Source: Harmothoe impar (taxonomy: Eukaryota; Annelida; Polychaeta; Phyllodocida; Polynoidae). Taken from it: a DNA stretch of 64,000 bases. The notes under the pieces were generated by a model that worked only from the letters and a program-made list of their open reading frames with translations, had not been told where the DNA came from and did no database searches. Location: positions 33,223,004 through 33,287,003 of the forward strand of contig OX381710.1 of NCBI GenBank assembly GCA_947462335.1, written 5' to 3'. Below, piece by piece: positions 46,342-59,603 of the stretch (within the stretch, counting starts at the first letter, position 1; every line of letters starts with the position of its first letter). A program made the position numbers and the translations under genes.

Positions 46342-49300
46342 TGCATTAAATCATGGGTAAGCACAATTATTGTGGAGTAACTCCCCTCAAATACAACAAT
46401 TAATCTTTGCAAATAGAGTCACTGCAGTCAAAATCACACAGATGTTGTCCCATATTGCCTGTGTCAGTGGGACTTGGAATTTGCATAGGTATATAAGAAC
46501 CCATGCGAGTTCGCAAGGGTTTTGGTATCTGATTGGGACTGATCAATTACACCTGGGCAGCAGTCTTTATACCCATATGAGATAAGAATTGACCTATTGA
46601 CCATCGTATCAGTTGTATCAGTCATCACACTAAATCCGCCTGCGGTTTTCATGTCCCTGAACTAGTCTTAGGGGGTAGCCTTAGACCAGCACAAGCCACT
46701 GCTACAGTAATTTTGCAGCATGCTACTCTTTGGCTTTGGTAACTGAGTACAACCAAGGGGAAAGGGTCTTTGAAGGAAAGGGTCAGTGTATCATATACAA
46801 AAACTTTGACTAGATCTATTTTATTCTATATTACACATAAGATAACCATAACAATAATAGTTCAAGAAGCTAGCTAACAATGGATGATAACAAATCTCAA
46901 CATAACAGACTATATCCATCACACATACCAAACACAATCGTGCCTTCCTCCGACATGATAACCAGACAAGCACAGGTGTGGTTTGTGGTCAGTGGTGAGA
47001 CAAAAAGGCCATACTTCATCATCTACAGAACAGGCAGGGTGTCAGTGTAGCTGCTGCTTCAGTCCTTTGTACACACCTAGTGATGACAGACTATGTATAC
47101 AAGACAAATGGTACAGCATCACCATGGCCATGTTGCATTACCTGCATTATGGGTTCAATGAAAACAGTGTTCCAGATGGGACCTTTATTGTTTCACATCT
47201 TTTGATAATCTGTTGGATACGAATTTAATTATGATTTAATCTGTCGATAGAGAGTGTTATCCTTGGCATGGATAACTTACAGTAGTAACTACGGTAAACC
47301 CAATGAAAACCATAGCAAAATGTCATCTATGACATGGCCAAGTACGTGAGTCATGAAACTATTTATTAAATTGCATGACACCTATTAAAGCAATAGCAAA
47401 AGTAAGCAAAAGCACTGTCACCGGGATATTTTTCAAGGACCAATGGATACCACTATCTGTATCTGTCTACCTATTCCTCAACATAAATACAAGAAATTTA
47501 ATCATATTTAGACACTTCTGCTTTAGACTTTAATCGGATTCATATTACAACGATTCTTCAAAATTAAGTATTCTTTTTACCACATCCAATGTTATGATGA
47601 GCCTGCTCACTAACCACATAATGTAACATTGCCCTGAGGTATGTTAACAGGTTGTAAACCATGCCATCGATCCCTGCCTCGGTGAGCCATGCCTCAGTGG
47701 TTAGACTAATTTACACCCTCCTCATTAATAACAATGTACTGGTAGGGGTGTCATCTGCACCTGCAGTCTAGCAGACAGAACACATTAGTTACATCTAAGT
47801 ACTGATGTGTATACATGATAAACTCTGTTATAGATTGTAGCTGACCTACCATACAACAATATAGAGCTGTAGATAACAGTCCAGTGTTGTCAAATTAAGT
47901 ACTGAAGATATAGACCTGTACGAACTAAACTGATAATTGATATGACACTATTTCTGCATAGCATATAGGGCCTATTGCCGCCAACTCGAAAACAATGAGC
48001 ATTTATTTAAATTTTAACTATTTACATTGATTGATTAGTCGTAACAGTGATCTACTGATGTCAATTTTGTCATGATATTCCTGTTAGTTTTATTGAACTC
48101 CTGAAGTAGATATGCAACCATAATTATCTTTCGTAATTCTCTGAAGAAAGATATAATAAAATCCCCCCTCCCCTATATGCAACACCCAGTCTAGATTGTA
48201 CTTTTCAACCTCTGACAGAAGTTGAGGGGGTTGATGTGACTTAACTTTGTACTGTGTGACACATGTATACACCTTCTTCTGAGCACACCCAGTCCCTGGT
48301 GGGCTTGACATATTAGCAATATCAGTTGAAAGCAGCTGGGGAGACGCATCGGCAGTTATATGTCTGTGATGGTGTGTGATGGTTGGCACAAAACGTGTCA
48401 GCTCTGTGTACTAGACATCATAGGGGTAGTTTGGGTACAATATTGATCTCTCATACAGGAACAATCAAAGTCAGACACACATCCTTAGTTACATTTACTG
48501 TAATAGATACGCATAGATTGATTTGAATGAATCCAGCAAGGAAGTAACTTTGCATTTTAATGTCATGTTATTTATATGTCTGTTTGGTAATTCCCATTCT
48601 TTTCTATATTTAAGTCCATTTATCTAACATCATTTAGTAAGCATCTAATAGTTGGCAATGTTCAGTTAGCACTAATTAATGATTCCAATCGTTTTCCTAA
48701 TGAATAAAAGATTATGTTGGCAAGACAAAGCATCCAGGAGAAGAGGGTTACATATTATTTACTAATGCCGTAGCCTACTATGATAGCTGGCCCTCTTATA
48801 CAGGATTGGCTAGACCTGTGCATGGATGCAAAGCTGCCCTATGTCAAACGCCTGATACAATTGGTTACACACTAATTATAGATGGTACTGGTAAACCTGG
48901 TGATGTCCAATGGGAAAATATAGGATATATGCATTAAGTATAATTAAAGAGTTTTTGTTTTGACATCAAATTATACATCCGTTGTTGTTCAACACTTTAC
49001 ATTCACATTTTGCGAAGATAATCCTAATTGATAGAAATCAAAATGTAACGAAAACAGAAAATTTTGTAGTGAAACCTGCACATGTAGGTCTGCTAGTTTG
49101 GAAGGTGGAAGGCTATACTCAGGATGCTAGTCAGGTCCAAAGGTAAAACACACGGGGTGTACAGGAGATACTAGACACCAGTGGATTAATGTGATCTACT
49201 TAGTATGCGTTTGGACGGATGACAATGCTTTAGATGGCAAACTCAGCCTTCTATCATAGATTTTCTCCCCCTTGTCCCAAGCATAATTTGAAATGCCGAT

Positions 49301-49889
49301 TTACTGCAGGAGAGGTGAATTTCCTTTCTCTCTTTTCTTAACAAAGATGGACCACACCACACCACCATTTTATCATAGTTCGATCTAATTTCATTCAAGA
49401 TGTTGTGGTTGGAATTAACCAGGCCTAGGGTCACAATAGAATAGGTATTACAATTCTAGTAGTGGTAGTCTTTCTTACGGTCTAGCATAGAAGAATGCAC
49501 ATAACCACTGCGCAGGTAGCAGCTGGTAAGACCATGAGTAGTTAGGAGTAGCAATAGAGCAGGGGGTGAGCTGCTCACCAGGTGCCTGCACTCAGCACGG
49601 ACATCAAAGGTTACCCACCTCTACCTGCCTTAACACCTCAAACTGACAGGTACACACTAACCTGCCATGCATCTGTCATGGGGCTCAGACATCATCATGG
49701 TTTTGTAGGGCTCTTAGACACGTTATGTTCTATAAACCTTGATAAAACACCTTTAGAATGTATCGTTTCTTTGGTTCTCGAGCGAATTTCACAAGAGTGT
49801 ATGATTCACACCACTATCTATACGACAGCAATGGGGAGAGGTGTCATAGTAGGTTATTATACGATCTGGGCTCTGATCGTGCTTTTTTG
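46342..49889. other. No gene recognised
   Basis: This is AT-rich DNA with short frames only. A 78-codon open stretch at about 48710-48937 on the plus strand (GYILFTNAVAYYDS) looks protein-like but has no convincing splice context. Confidence 0.45.
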
Positions 49890-50140
49890 GTGATATGCCC
49901 GTTCTGATATTGGTGCATACCGCACACTTGGGGAGGTGAAATCGTTCTGATATTCTGGATATCAGAACGATTCTGAATGGGGAAGTGAATATCAGAACGA
50001 TTCTGAATGGGAATGGATATCAGAACGATTTGGAATATCGTCAGCCATAAAATCCGAGGTTTCATGGAGACTCGAACACGCTACATCAAGACTTGAAGTC
50101 CGACGCGCTTACCACCACACCGTGGAGGTGCTGGTTGAGG
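49890..50140 (-). mobile_element. tRNA-derived SINE with internal ATATCAGAACGATT repeats
   Basis: Read on the minus strand, the head is GGTGTGGTGGTAAGCGCGTC with a B box GTGTTCGAGTCTCC. It is followed by a body carrying four inverted-sense copies of AATCGTTCTGATAT. This arrangement is typical of a SINE. Confidence 0.7.
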
Positions 50141-50339
50141 GAGGTGGCGAAACAAGGAGTCTACAGGCAGATTTCCAGCCCTGTAGGACCATTATTTACC
50201 GAGTTACAGAAGAAAAGGCATTTTTTGGTATAATTTCTTTGAAAATCAATATCTTTTTCTAATTTCTTTTTTACTATAAAGGTAGAAGTTGGACTTTACT
50301 TACCCTTTCGTTAAAATAATTCTAGGCATTTTTTTTCAC

Positions 50340-50460
50340 ATACATATAGGCCCTTTAAAAATCGTTCGTTTCCACCCAGATTCGATCTGGGGACCCTTGG
50401 TGTATGAGGCGCACACGCTGGCACCCATGCCTATGCGGCTGTGGTGAATGTGGAGGGAAA
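50340..50460 (-). mobile_element. Second tRNA-like SINE head
   Basis: Read on the minus strand, it contains GCCAGCGTGTGCGCCTC and a B-box-type CCCAGATCGAATCTGGG. The fold is incomplete, so it is a SINE relic and not a tRNA gene. Confidence 0.55.
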
Positions 50461-53400
50461 CGCTGGTTATAACACCGCCCCAAGCTGGCCCCCTTACAAA
50501 TTCTATGTTGGACTCAGTGTTGGAGATTGAAAGCATGACGTAGCCAGGCTCCACCAATCAGCGAGCAGGGTTGGTGGGATGTCAAAACAACATGGCGCTA
50601 CTGGTGTTCGAGTGATATTCAGTCAATAATCCTTCAAAATGGCGAAATTAGGACGAATTTAAGGTAATTAAAGACATTTGAATGGAAATATCGTATAATA
50701 AACCTAATAATATATGGATATGGCCGACCTTGGGGTGTATAAAGATGAATAACGACCTCGGATTTGACAATTGTAATCCACTAGAGTTAAGTAAGGGTTT
50801 TCACAATTGTAATCCCCTAGAATTGAGAAGTCCGCTGTTCCGTATATGTATGGGTTTATATCGAACATATGTATGTTCTCACGGCAAGTGAAATAAATCA
50901 ATAGAACTAAGGACACTAACTAATAGAATCTGTAATCCAATTGTCACAATACACAATCAAACGCCGCATTTATTCTAAGTTGTGTTGTCCAGCTGATTAG
51001 GAAACATCCATAAATAACTGTGCACCATGCATTGGCCTGCTCCTATGCAATGCCTTTCGGTTCTAAGGCCTATTCACTTATCAGACACCTTGGCAGGGTT
51101 CCTTATATGAGGGCAGCCAAGATGCCTACGTTCCACCTCTACCACCAGACTGGTAATGTCAGCATACTCTTTGCCAATACTAATAATCTTATCAGCTTAT
51201 TGGGTATGGTGATATTGGCATTTAGGTGCACCAAGATCACAATGCTGCACCTATATTTACAGGTGCACATACTTTCTGGGTGACTAAGTCAGAGATATGT
51301 TTTAGCTATTATGGATGAAGTGATGTTTTATGGTGCACACTCAATTTCAACAAAATGGCCATTGTAGACCAATTATGCCTCACTAAAATGTCACATATTC
51401 AATTCTCCATCATCATGACATCATCAACCATTTCCTGGAGGTATCATACATTATACAAAAACAAACACTGTCTCCAATGGGAGGCAAAAATACTTCGTCT
51501 TCACTATTATTTAGGAGTCTATGGCATCACAATTACTACCCTTCTATATTCATGTATTCTGATTCTTGTTCATTTGTTCCGACCTAACAACAGGGATTGC
51601 CCAAACCCAGCAAAATTCAAGTTCAACGTCGTGGTTATAGTTACCAGAGCCTTCCTGTGGAAGGATCTGAGGACGAGAGTACCAATTAGTAGGAGACGAT
51701 AGAACTACCCTTTACTGTAAACCACAATACTGGTGATGTACCGCCAAAGATAATTGGGATTTTCCGTAATCTCCTTAACAGTGTTACAAAGAGAGAAGTA
51801 GAGCCATGAACCATTGTCCATGGGACCTATTGGCCACTCTCTATTCACCTCTGATACCAAAAGCTCTGAACCACACTAGTCAGAAACTATTGGGTTTAAA
51901 CTTTCTCTCGCAGTTACAATCATATCTGAAGTATACAAATAACTTTCTATATCTACATTATTACAAATTTTCCTAACCTGTGTACCACTGTGTATAGGTG
52001 GTACAGGTTAGCTATGGTGCCATAGTTTACGTAGTAGCTAAGATATGAATCGAAATGTAGCTTGTGTCTTAGATGGCATGCATAGAAAAGCAACTCACCT
52101 GTGTTGCCACAACCAGCAATTACTGGACAAGGGCCAAATGCTGGATAACATACAATCAGAAGTTACATCACTTTACATTTCCTAATGTGGCTTATGCCCT
52201 GGCTAATAGGGCTCCAGTGAAATCCCTTTCCACACCAAGTGACCTTGTAGACTTTGGTGTAATCCGGCCTTACTACTAAGCCCCCTCTCCCCCTTGGAGC
52301 TTGCAATGGACAAGAAGGGTTCAGATAATCCATGGTTGTGTCTCTAAGCGGCATACAACATAATTAGGGATGTGTGTGGATGGTCTAGGATCAGGCCACT
52401 ATTCATTCTGAGTGGGTTACCGAGGAAGAGGTCAGTGAGGAGAGTAGGGGAGTAGTGAGCAATGTAATCAGCCTACTCAGATATATTTGTTGTTAAATAA
52501 TTGGTTTCATCAGAAATGTAAACATGCTTCTTATGCAGGTAAAAGAGGATCTGGTTAGCATCGATAGTTCAGGCTGTGGGAGAAATGTATAAGAAATTCA
52601 CCAGGAATGATTTTTGCATTATGAAATACCACTGTATGTTACCATGGGATCTTCTAATTATTTATGTGTCTGACTGGTGGCCCGATATAATTGTTTATTG
52701 ATACTATTCCTAAGACGAGCAGCCACATTTCCCTTGAGAAGATCCCTTATCACGTCTTCAAGCCCACCTGGGCTGCATTGGTCCCCAAGCGCTGCTCCTC
52801 ATCATACATCTTGCCTCCACCTCTACCCACAAGATGCTCTTGAACATAACATACCAATACCTATGCCCCATGCTGAGCTATCTCCCAACACTGACAGACC
52901 TAGCACCCTTTGATAACTGCCCCATCACACCAGCAATGTCTCACCAAGCGTTGCACTAAAAAGTATTAAGCACAAAACCATACCAGACTATAGTCTACTC
53001 TGAACTGCTCATGTCATGAGCTACTTCCTATTGCATACAGCAGCTCCTCCAACATGAGCTGCTCTCACACCCCGGTTATCCTCACGGGTATCACCATCTC
53101 CTAAGAGCTGCTCCTGTTAAGTGGCAGGGTGGGTGTAGTGGGTGTAGAGTGAGTAGATAAGCTGTGTTTTGACTGGAAGTGGTGGTTGGCTGTGTTTACC
53201 TTGAGTACAGGAACCTCATCCTAACACCTATGTAACAGATGTGACATGGATAAATACTAAACAAAAAGCGACATGGCTACTAACCCTGAGTGTCTGCTAT
53301 GTAACTACATGTGGCGGGTAGATGTACTACATCTGTGTATCTTAAGTGTGAACGTTAAAGAGGCACAGCTAGATAGACCCTATCTTTGTCTGATACCCAC

Positions 53401-55940
53401 TGAAATATATCAGTTGGTGTTATAGCAAATATATTATTGTTTTTCAACACTTCTCTTTCCTGTAGGCGGTTACATAGTTTTCAATAATGAATCAACAGTG
53501 ACAGTAGTCAGTATTTTGAACAGCCAAAACATTTGTCTGAATTCAACTATGATCTCCCTCACAACGATGGATTTCCAAAATGAATCCATGGAAACTATCA
53601 TTGATAAGACATTACTTGATGGAATTCATTTGACGCTCTTTAAGCAATTTTTTTCACAATTAGGGAGAATCAATTTAGACTTGGGCACCAATAAAAAGAA
53701 GTGTATTAAAGTCACTATATCCAAAGAAATCTGTTCCACACACTAGGCCAATATCATATTCAAAGATGGATGATAATCAAAGGTTATGCATGGGCAGTAA
53801 GAGCTCAGGTAGAGGGTGCAATGGTACCCAGCTACACTGATAATCTTGAGGATCCACAGCTTAGTCAGTATTGGCTAGTTAGTCATAGGGGTATTCATCA
53901 CGCATTGGTCAAAATGATATTCAAAAATGACTAATGCAAAACAAGATATGATGAATGCCTTTGTCAAAAAAAACTAACCCTAATTTACCGGGCCTAATAC
54001 TCATAGAAATGAAAAGACCAAGGAAGGTAAGACTATATTGAATATCATATTACAGTATTAACTAACCAAATTACTAACTAGGTTAATCACTAAGTGATTT
54101 TAGCCACTACTGACTATGCTCCGGGGCATAACGAATATCAGTGTAAGGGCCTGTCCCAGTGCATTTCTAATTAGTGTAACATAATGAATGCGCTCCAAAT
54201 TTTGCAGCTTGAGCTTGAATTCGGAAATAACACCTCAATGCAAGGGAGAATGAGAAGCAAGATAGAGCTTCGACTGACACAACTTTGCACTTCGTCCACA
54301 AGAACATAGCAGGGTGAACCTGCCTGCAAGACACCATGGAACCGTGATGGGAAGTCTGAGTCTAATCCTTACAAAGACTCGCCGACAAGGATCTTCCAAT
54401 GTGTAAAAAAATAAGAAGGAAAATGAAAGAACATCCCCTGCCAAATTCTTCACTCATACATATCTCTAATGCCTTTCTCGACTTACAAGGAAGCGGGCCT
54501 AGACTCCTCCTTCACCTGAGTGGGATGTGTGAATCGCATGTATGTAAGTACTTTCTTATCCAAAACTGCTACCTTGATACTCGAAGAGAGGGCAATGACC
54601 TTCCGGAGAGGGCTGCCCCTGACTTTATTTTGGTCATGTATATCTTTGCCCTAACCTGCGTACTTTTGTCCATTGCCTCACTGATATGTTAATGAGGATG
54701 AAAGTAAGAACTTTAGAGATGTGGAAAGGTCTAGATTGTGAGGTATAACCCTTTGGTGCCCAGAATTATTTGTTCAATATCCGTTTTTATTCAATATGAT
54801 TGTTCTGCTGTTGGAAATGATGTCCTAACTTCATCTCTTATTTTAAGATAAGGGTCATAAAACATTTCCTGAATGTTCTTGAAATGAACTTTATCTTTAA
54901 CTACAGAAAACGATTTCAACTCTGGTCGCTATGGCAACCCAAAACGTTCTATTAGCTGTTATAGGTATGTTATAGGCAATGCATTGTATTTATAGGGCAA
55001 AAGAAGTGTCTTTTCTTACTATGAATAGGCTATTCCTAGCATAGAAAACGTTCTAAATGAGAACCTTTTGAGTGAAAATCAAAAAACCCTGATACTATAA
55101 TAAGTATCTACAGGAAAACTTGATACAAGATGATTTTATGTGAAAAATCTTATTTTTTACATATATCAAAGGGTATTTTAGTGAAATTAATACATTTTGT
55201 GTGGATTTTGGGTACCTGCGATGAATCACATATCTGATCACTTATTTTTTAGTTAATCTTGCACTATTCATCAGATATACAATTCACATCAAGAACGATG
55301 GTCTCATTGAAGTCGTGAGGTCATGGGGCTCAATATAAGGGTAAATCATTAGAAATTGACCAAATAGAAGTGCCTGGATAGTTCTCTTCTTCAATATAGT
55401 TGTTTTAATGCCTAAAACCGCGCCAATTGGCGCGGTTGGGCACGTAAGGGATAAAGGGAATGCTTCATGTGTACCAAAAGAACTGGTAGTGTGTGATCGA
55501 GTGTTGCCAAATTTAAGAGTGCCCTGGTGCTTTATTGCAATGGTTTAATATTACCACTTTGAATCATATAATCCAAACTGCTGAGAAAGAAAGTATTCTC
55601 CTAATTACATACAAGGACCTTCTGTGGTCTCAATTTTATCTCTGCATATGAACTGTAATCCCCCACAGACATGCTAAGTATGGCACCCATTGCTGTTTTG
55701 TAACCAAAGCCCTGGATTATTCCTGAAGCCTTATCTCAACCCTGATCCTGTTTTACTAGCCATATCTTCTTGGTGCTCTGTGAATCCTGTTGCCCAATTC
55801 TTACTACAGTAGGGGTTTGAGAGGTGGACTGCAGTGCCATGCCAGTAGTAGTAGCAGTTAGCTGCCATCTTTCTCATAGACTAATTCACCTCACTTTTAC
55901 TACTTAAATGCAAGCACCCTGCTAGTCTGCATGGAACTAC

Positions 55941-56273
55941 AGGCTGTGTCTCACGACCTTGGGCCAATGTTTTTGTCTCTGATCGGGTGCCGTCTCTGAC
56001 CAGGTGCCGTCTCTGACCGGGTGCCGTCTCTGACCGGACATCACTTTGTTAGTTTAGTTACCCTCTAGCAACAGCAGGAGGCTAATTATGATTACATAAC
56101 AACTGCCATAACGCTTTTACAAATCCTTATATATGTGAGTATAGGTTAACCATTGAAAAACACTTTTCTCTGACACAAGGTCAGAGACGGCACCCGGTCA
56201 GAGACGGCACCCGGTCAGAGACGGCACCCGGTCAGAGACAAAAACATTGGCCCAAGGTCGTGAGACACAGCCT
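55941..56273. mobile_element. 333-bp palindromic element with repeated arms
   Basis: The perfect ends AGGCTGTGTCTCACGACC and GGTCGTGAGACACAGCCT continue inwards for about 90 bp. Each arm holds three to four copies of GGGTGCCGTCTCTGACC. The central 130 bp are unique. Unit B has the empty site (GGACCTATAGATG near 62722). A 2-bp duplication (AC or TA) is implied. Confidence 0.88.
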
Positions 56274-56509
56274 ACAGATGATATTCATAAGGGGACAAGA
56301 TGGCAGATTACAGTTCGTAACAAGTCTCAGCACTGTGCAGCTTCCGCTATCCAATCAGGCTTGTTGGGTTCTGACACAGCAGCAAAGATTTACTCCCCAT
56401 CCCCAATCTCTATCCACAGACAAGCTCCACATTGGGAAGGCACTGTTATCCCAGTCTCTGACTCCGATCCCAACACTGCTCCGGCTCCACAGACTGTGTA
56501 TGGGCTGGG

Positions 56510-56862
56510 GCACGGGCCACCACTGAGCTAAACCTCGGGGGGGAGGTCAGGTGTTTCTGTTCACAGAAACAGGGTAGTCAACTCTATGTTCCCCCTCTGC
56601 TTTGAGCATAGCATTCTGGTGAAAATGCATGCATTTGAATGCATTAAAATGCCATAATCTAATGGATTTGCATAATAAATAATATTACTGGGATGCAGAA
56701 CACACAATTTTGCATTAAACTGGAGATATACCCACATTTAGCAAAGTCCCCCCTCTGCTTTGTGTCAACATTGCTGCGGACCTCAAAGCACATGGCCTGC
56801 ATACCTACAACACTGTGGGGAGCAAGGAAGGGACAGGGGTCTGTACACAGGTAGCACAGGTA
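56510..56862. repeat. Dispersed repeat, copy 2 (first copy at 8298)
   Basis: It is homologous to 8298-8655, starting GCACGGGCCACCACTGAGC. It is part of a stretch of about 0.7 kb (about 56455-57205) that is absent from unit B, so it arrived by insertion. Confidence 0.8.
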
Positions 56863-57670
56863 GCCAAGTGTAGCAGTCAGAGTGGCCCACACTGTCCTAC
56901 CTGACGGTAGGACTAGGACTCTGCTTGGAGACAAAGGTCAGTTGGTGCGCGTGGGCTGGGGACTGAGCTTCATCTTACTTGCTAACTATTTGCGCCAGAT
57001 TGGTGGTGCAAATAAGATGTATATTGGTCAATACACATCAACTACAGACAGATAATTATCTAGATCGAAGAGGTAATTAAATATATGGCAGCTACTGTGT
57101 AATTAACATCTACAGGGTTAGCTCAAACATGTGTATTGGAATAGGAAGACAGCCTGCTCCCAGGCTATCCAACTGGTAGGGGAGACACTGGCCGAGGCTG
57201 CTGTTACCCAGACTACATTAGCACTCCACATTGTTTCTCGCTGGAAGCAAACGAGCACTCTGGCATGCCCCTTGTTATCCCATATGATTCCACAACCAAC
57301 CGCCAGGAGATGCCAATGTCTGGTTTTGTCCACTTTGGAGAGGTTAAACTTGTTGTGGTATTATGGCATAGCATTGAGAACGTCATAGACGAGACTGTCA
57401 TACAGGGCATCAGTGTATAGTGCTCTAAATGGTGACTACAGTAAGCAGCCATCTTGTAAAAAGCAAACCAACACTAAAAAGGGAGGTTGGCAATATGCGG
57501 TTGGCAGTATGCAGTGTCCATGTGAACACAATCCAACAATCAATATACATGACATAGGGGAGAGATACGCTGATGGCACAGCCCTACCATTATTGATCTA
57601 AAGACGTTGTATTCATGGGAGAACTAACTTTATTCTGCCAAGATAATAACAGGTAGACAATGGCCAAGGT

Positions 57671-59603
57671 ACTAAACTTGACTGACATAGTAGTCCTATA
57701 CCTTATATATACTTATGCAACTTCAAACGTTATAATTATAGATGAATGACACAATCCAAAAGATCATTTAAACACAATCTATCAGCTATCTATTGTTGAG
57801 TATCCAATGCCTAGTTAGGATGCATTATCAACCAATAAACCCGCAACAAACCACAAGAGATCGCCCTGTGTATTGTGTTTGTTGTCTGTGTATTGGTCAC
57901 TAATGAAATAGAACTCTGTCGAGGGAGCCTATACATGCTTAATATGGATTTTCAATTACTTTTCATGACCGTAATCCCAAACATCAAGGTCAGAGTGATA
58001 GCTCGTAAAAATGATTACCACCCTATAAACTCTGATCAAAACGAATCAATATACATGTGAGGGACCACCAAGTCAGAAAGCCATGCAAAACCAGATCTAT
58101 TTATCATTTACTCACTCAGGGGAAGCCAGCAAGCTGATAGTCTGAAATTACATGATGATATGAAATGGGCTTCGGGTGATTTATCCCGGTGAGATCGCTG
58201 AGACCTGCAGTTCAGCAGCAGATAAGAAGAGAACAAAAAAAATAGCACTTCTCCTGCATGCTTCCCAAGTGTCAAGGCCCTGCTTCACACTATTTACATA
58301 AGCAAATTGGGAGTGCCAGTCCGACAGAACCCGCAATGTCTTTTGGGGACATAAATTGACCATTTATGGTGCTACAAAGCACCATGGTTACATTTAACTT
58401 TGTTGCCCAGGTTTGAGAAGCACTGTATTACTCAATCGTATAACTGGTTTTAGAGCTATAGAAGTGTCAATAACAATGACTCTGAAGTCCCTACAATCAA
58501 AGATTCACAATCAAATCCCAAACCATCTGAGGTGAACAAAAATCACACAGTCTCCAAGGCAACCCTTATTCTACACACAAAAACCCTGATCCTCGAAGAC
58601 TCCAGGGTAAGCCAATAAAGAATGTTAAATAAGGGCTGGCTATCGCTAGATTGGATCTTTGGAGGCTGGAATAGATGTGAAGGTCAAAGTAAATCAAAAA
58701 TGAAATAAGGGCGGAGCAAGCTGTAACACAGACTTCACAAGTGCGGCTATGAATTATTGGCCATGAATGGTGTAACTGGATAACATGAGGTCAGTAGGGA
58801 AATGGGCCAAATATCAAATGAGCAAGGTTGAAACCTCTCCCTCCAGGGAGTTCTTGTGATGGGGTTTGATGCATGTACATTGGTGACTGTCTGGCCTTTA
58901 CCAGTGGAGAAAATGGATATGTGAATAAAAGTGATACACAAGTGACAGTTCTTTCTGATACAAATAAAGAGCCAAAACCTAAGAGTGTTATTCAAGGTTG
59001 TACCCAATTTGCTTTTAGAGGATCAAGTGCTACAGTTATAGGAGCTGTATTGGGATATTCAGTTTGATGGAGGGACGGAGACAGGAAATGAAACATATAG
59101 CTCTGACTCCTGCAATTTTATTTGCTACAGCATAATCTGCAGAATCCTATGTATAATCATATCTAAAAGGGGACGAGATGATAGCCTTCATGGTATTGTC
59201 AATTACAGTTCTATGATACTCATGGCCTCATGAAGGTGCAATACATCCTACACTGCCTCCCTTTTATATCAAGGCTAGGTTAGTTATCGGGCCTCTGCTT
59301 GTGGGCAGCAGGCTTCAAGCACTGGTCAACAAGTCCCACAATTCATGATAATGCTGATTGATCAAAGGAAGCTTGGGGACACACTCGTCATGCCCATGTT
59401 CTGTGGCTTATATCCAGCAATGGGTCAGGCTGAAGTTGTCTCTATAGAGAGCAATTGGAATAGGATCTGTACATGTCTAATGTCTGCATTGCTTTCATTT
59501 CCTTTACTTCTTTTCTTTCCTAATCAATATTCTGTGTTCACACCTAATGAACACTCATTACATGCACTTATATAACACTCATCGCCCATAGATAATCCAG
59601 CTG
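57671..59603. other. Spacer between duplication anchors, no gene recognised
   Basis: This is probably the end of unit A. One plus-strand open stretch (58873-59067) is rich in Ser, Thr, Gly and Val and looks protein-like (GCTQFAFRGSSATVIGAVLG), but no splice sites or homologous partner support it. Confidence 0.4.

Larger units (their letters stand above)
51803..57670. repeat. Tandem segmental duplication, unit A
   Basis: It aligns along its whole length with the region from about 59604 to the right edge. Anchors: CCATGGGACCTAT (51817 and 59617), GTTACATCACTTTACATT (52162 and 59883), GCTGCTCCTGTTAAGTGGCAG (53107 and 60384), GTATGGCACCCATTGCT (55677 and 62382), TTATTCTGCC (57630 and 63960). Divergence by eye is about 20 percent with many indels. 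No intact gene is recognised. Short frames at 53498 and 54399 are not conserved in frame in the other copy. Confidence 0.82.
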
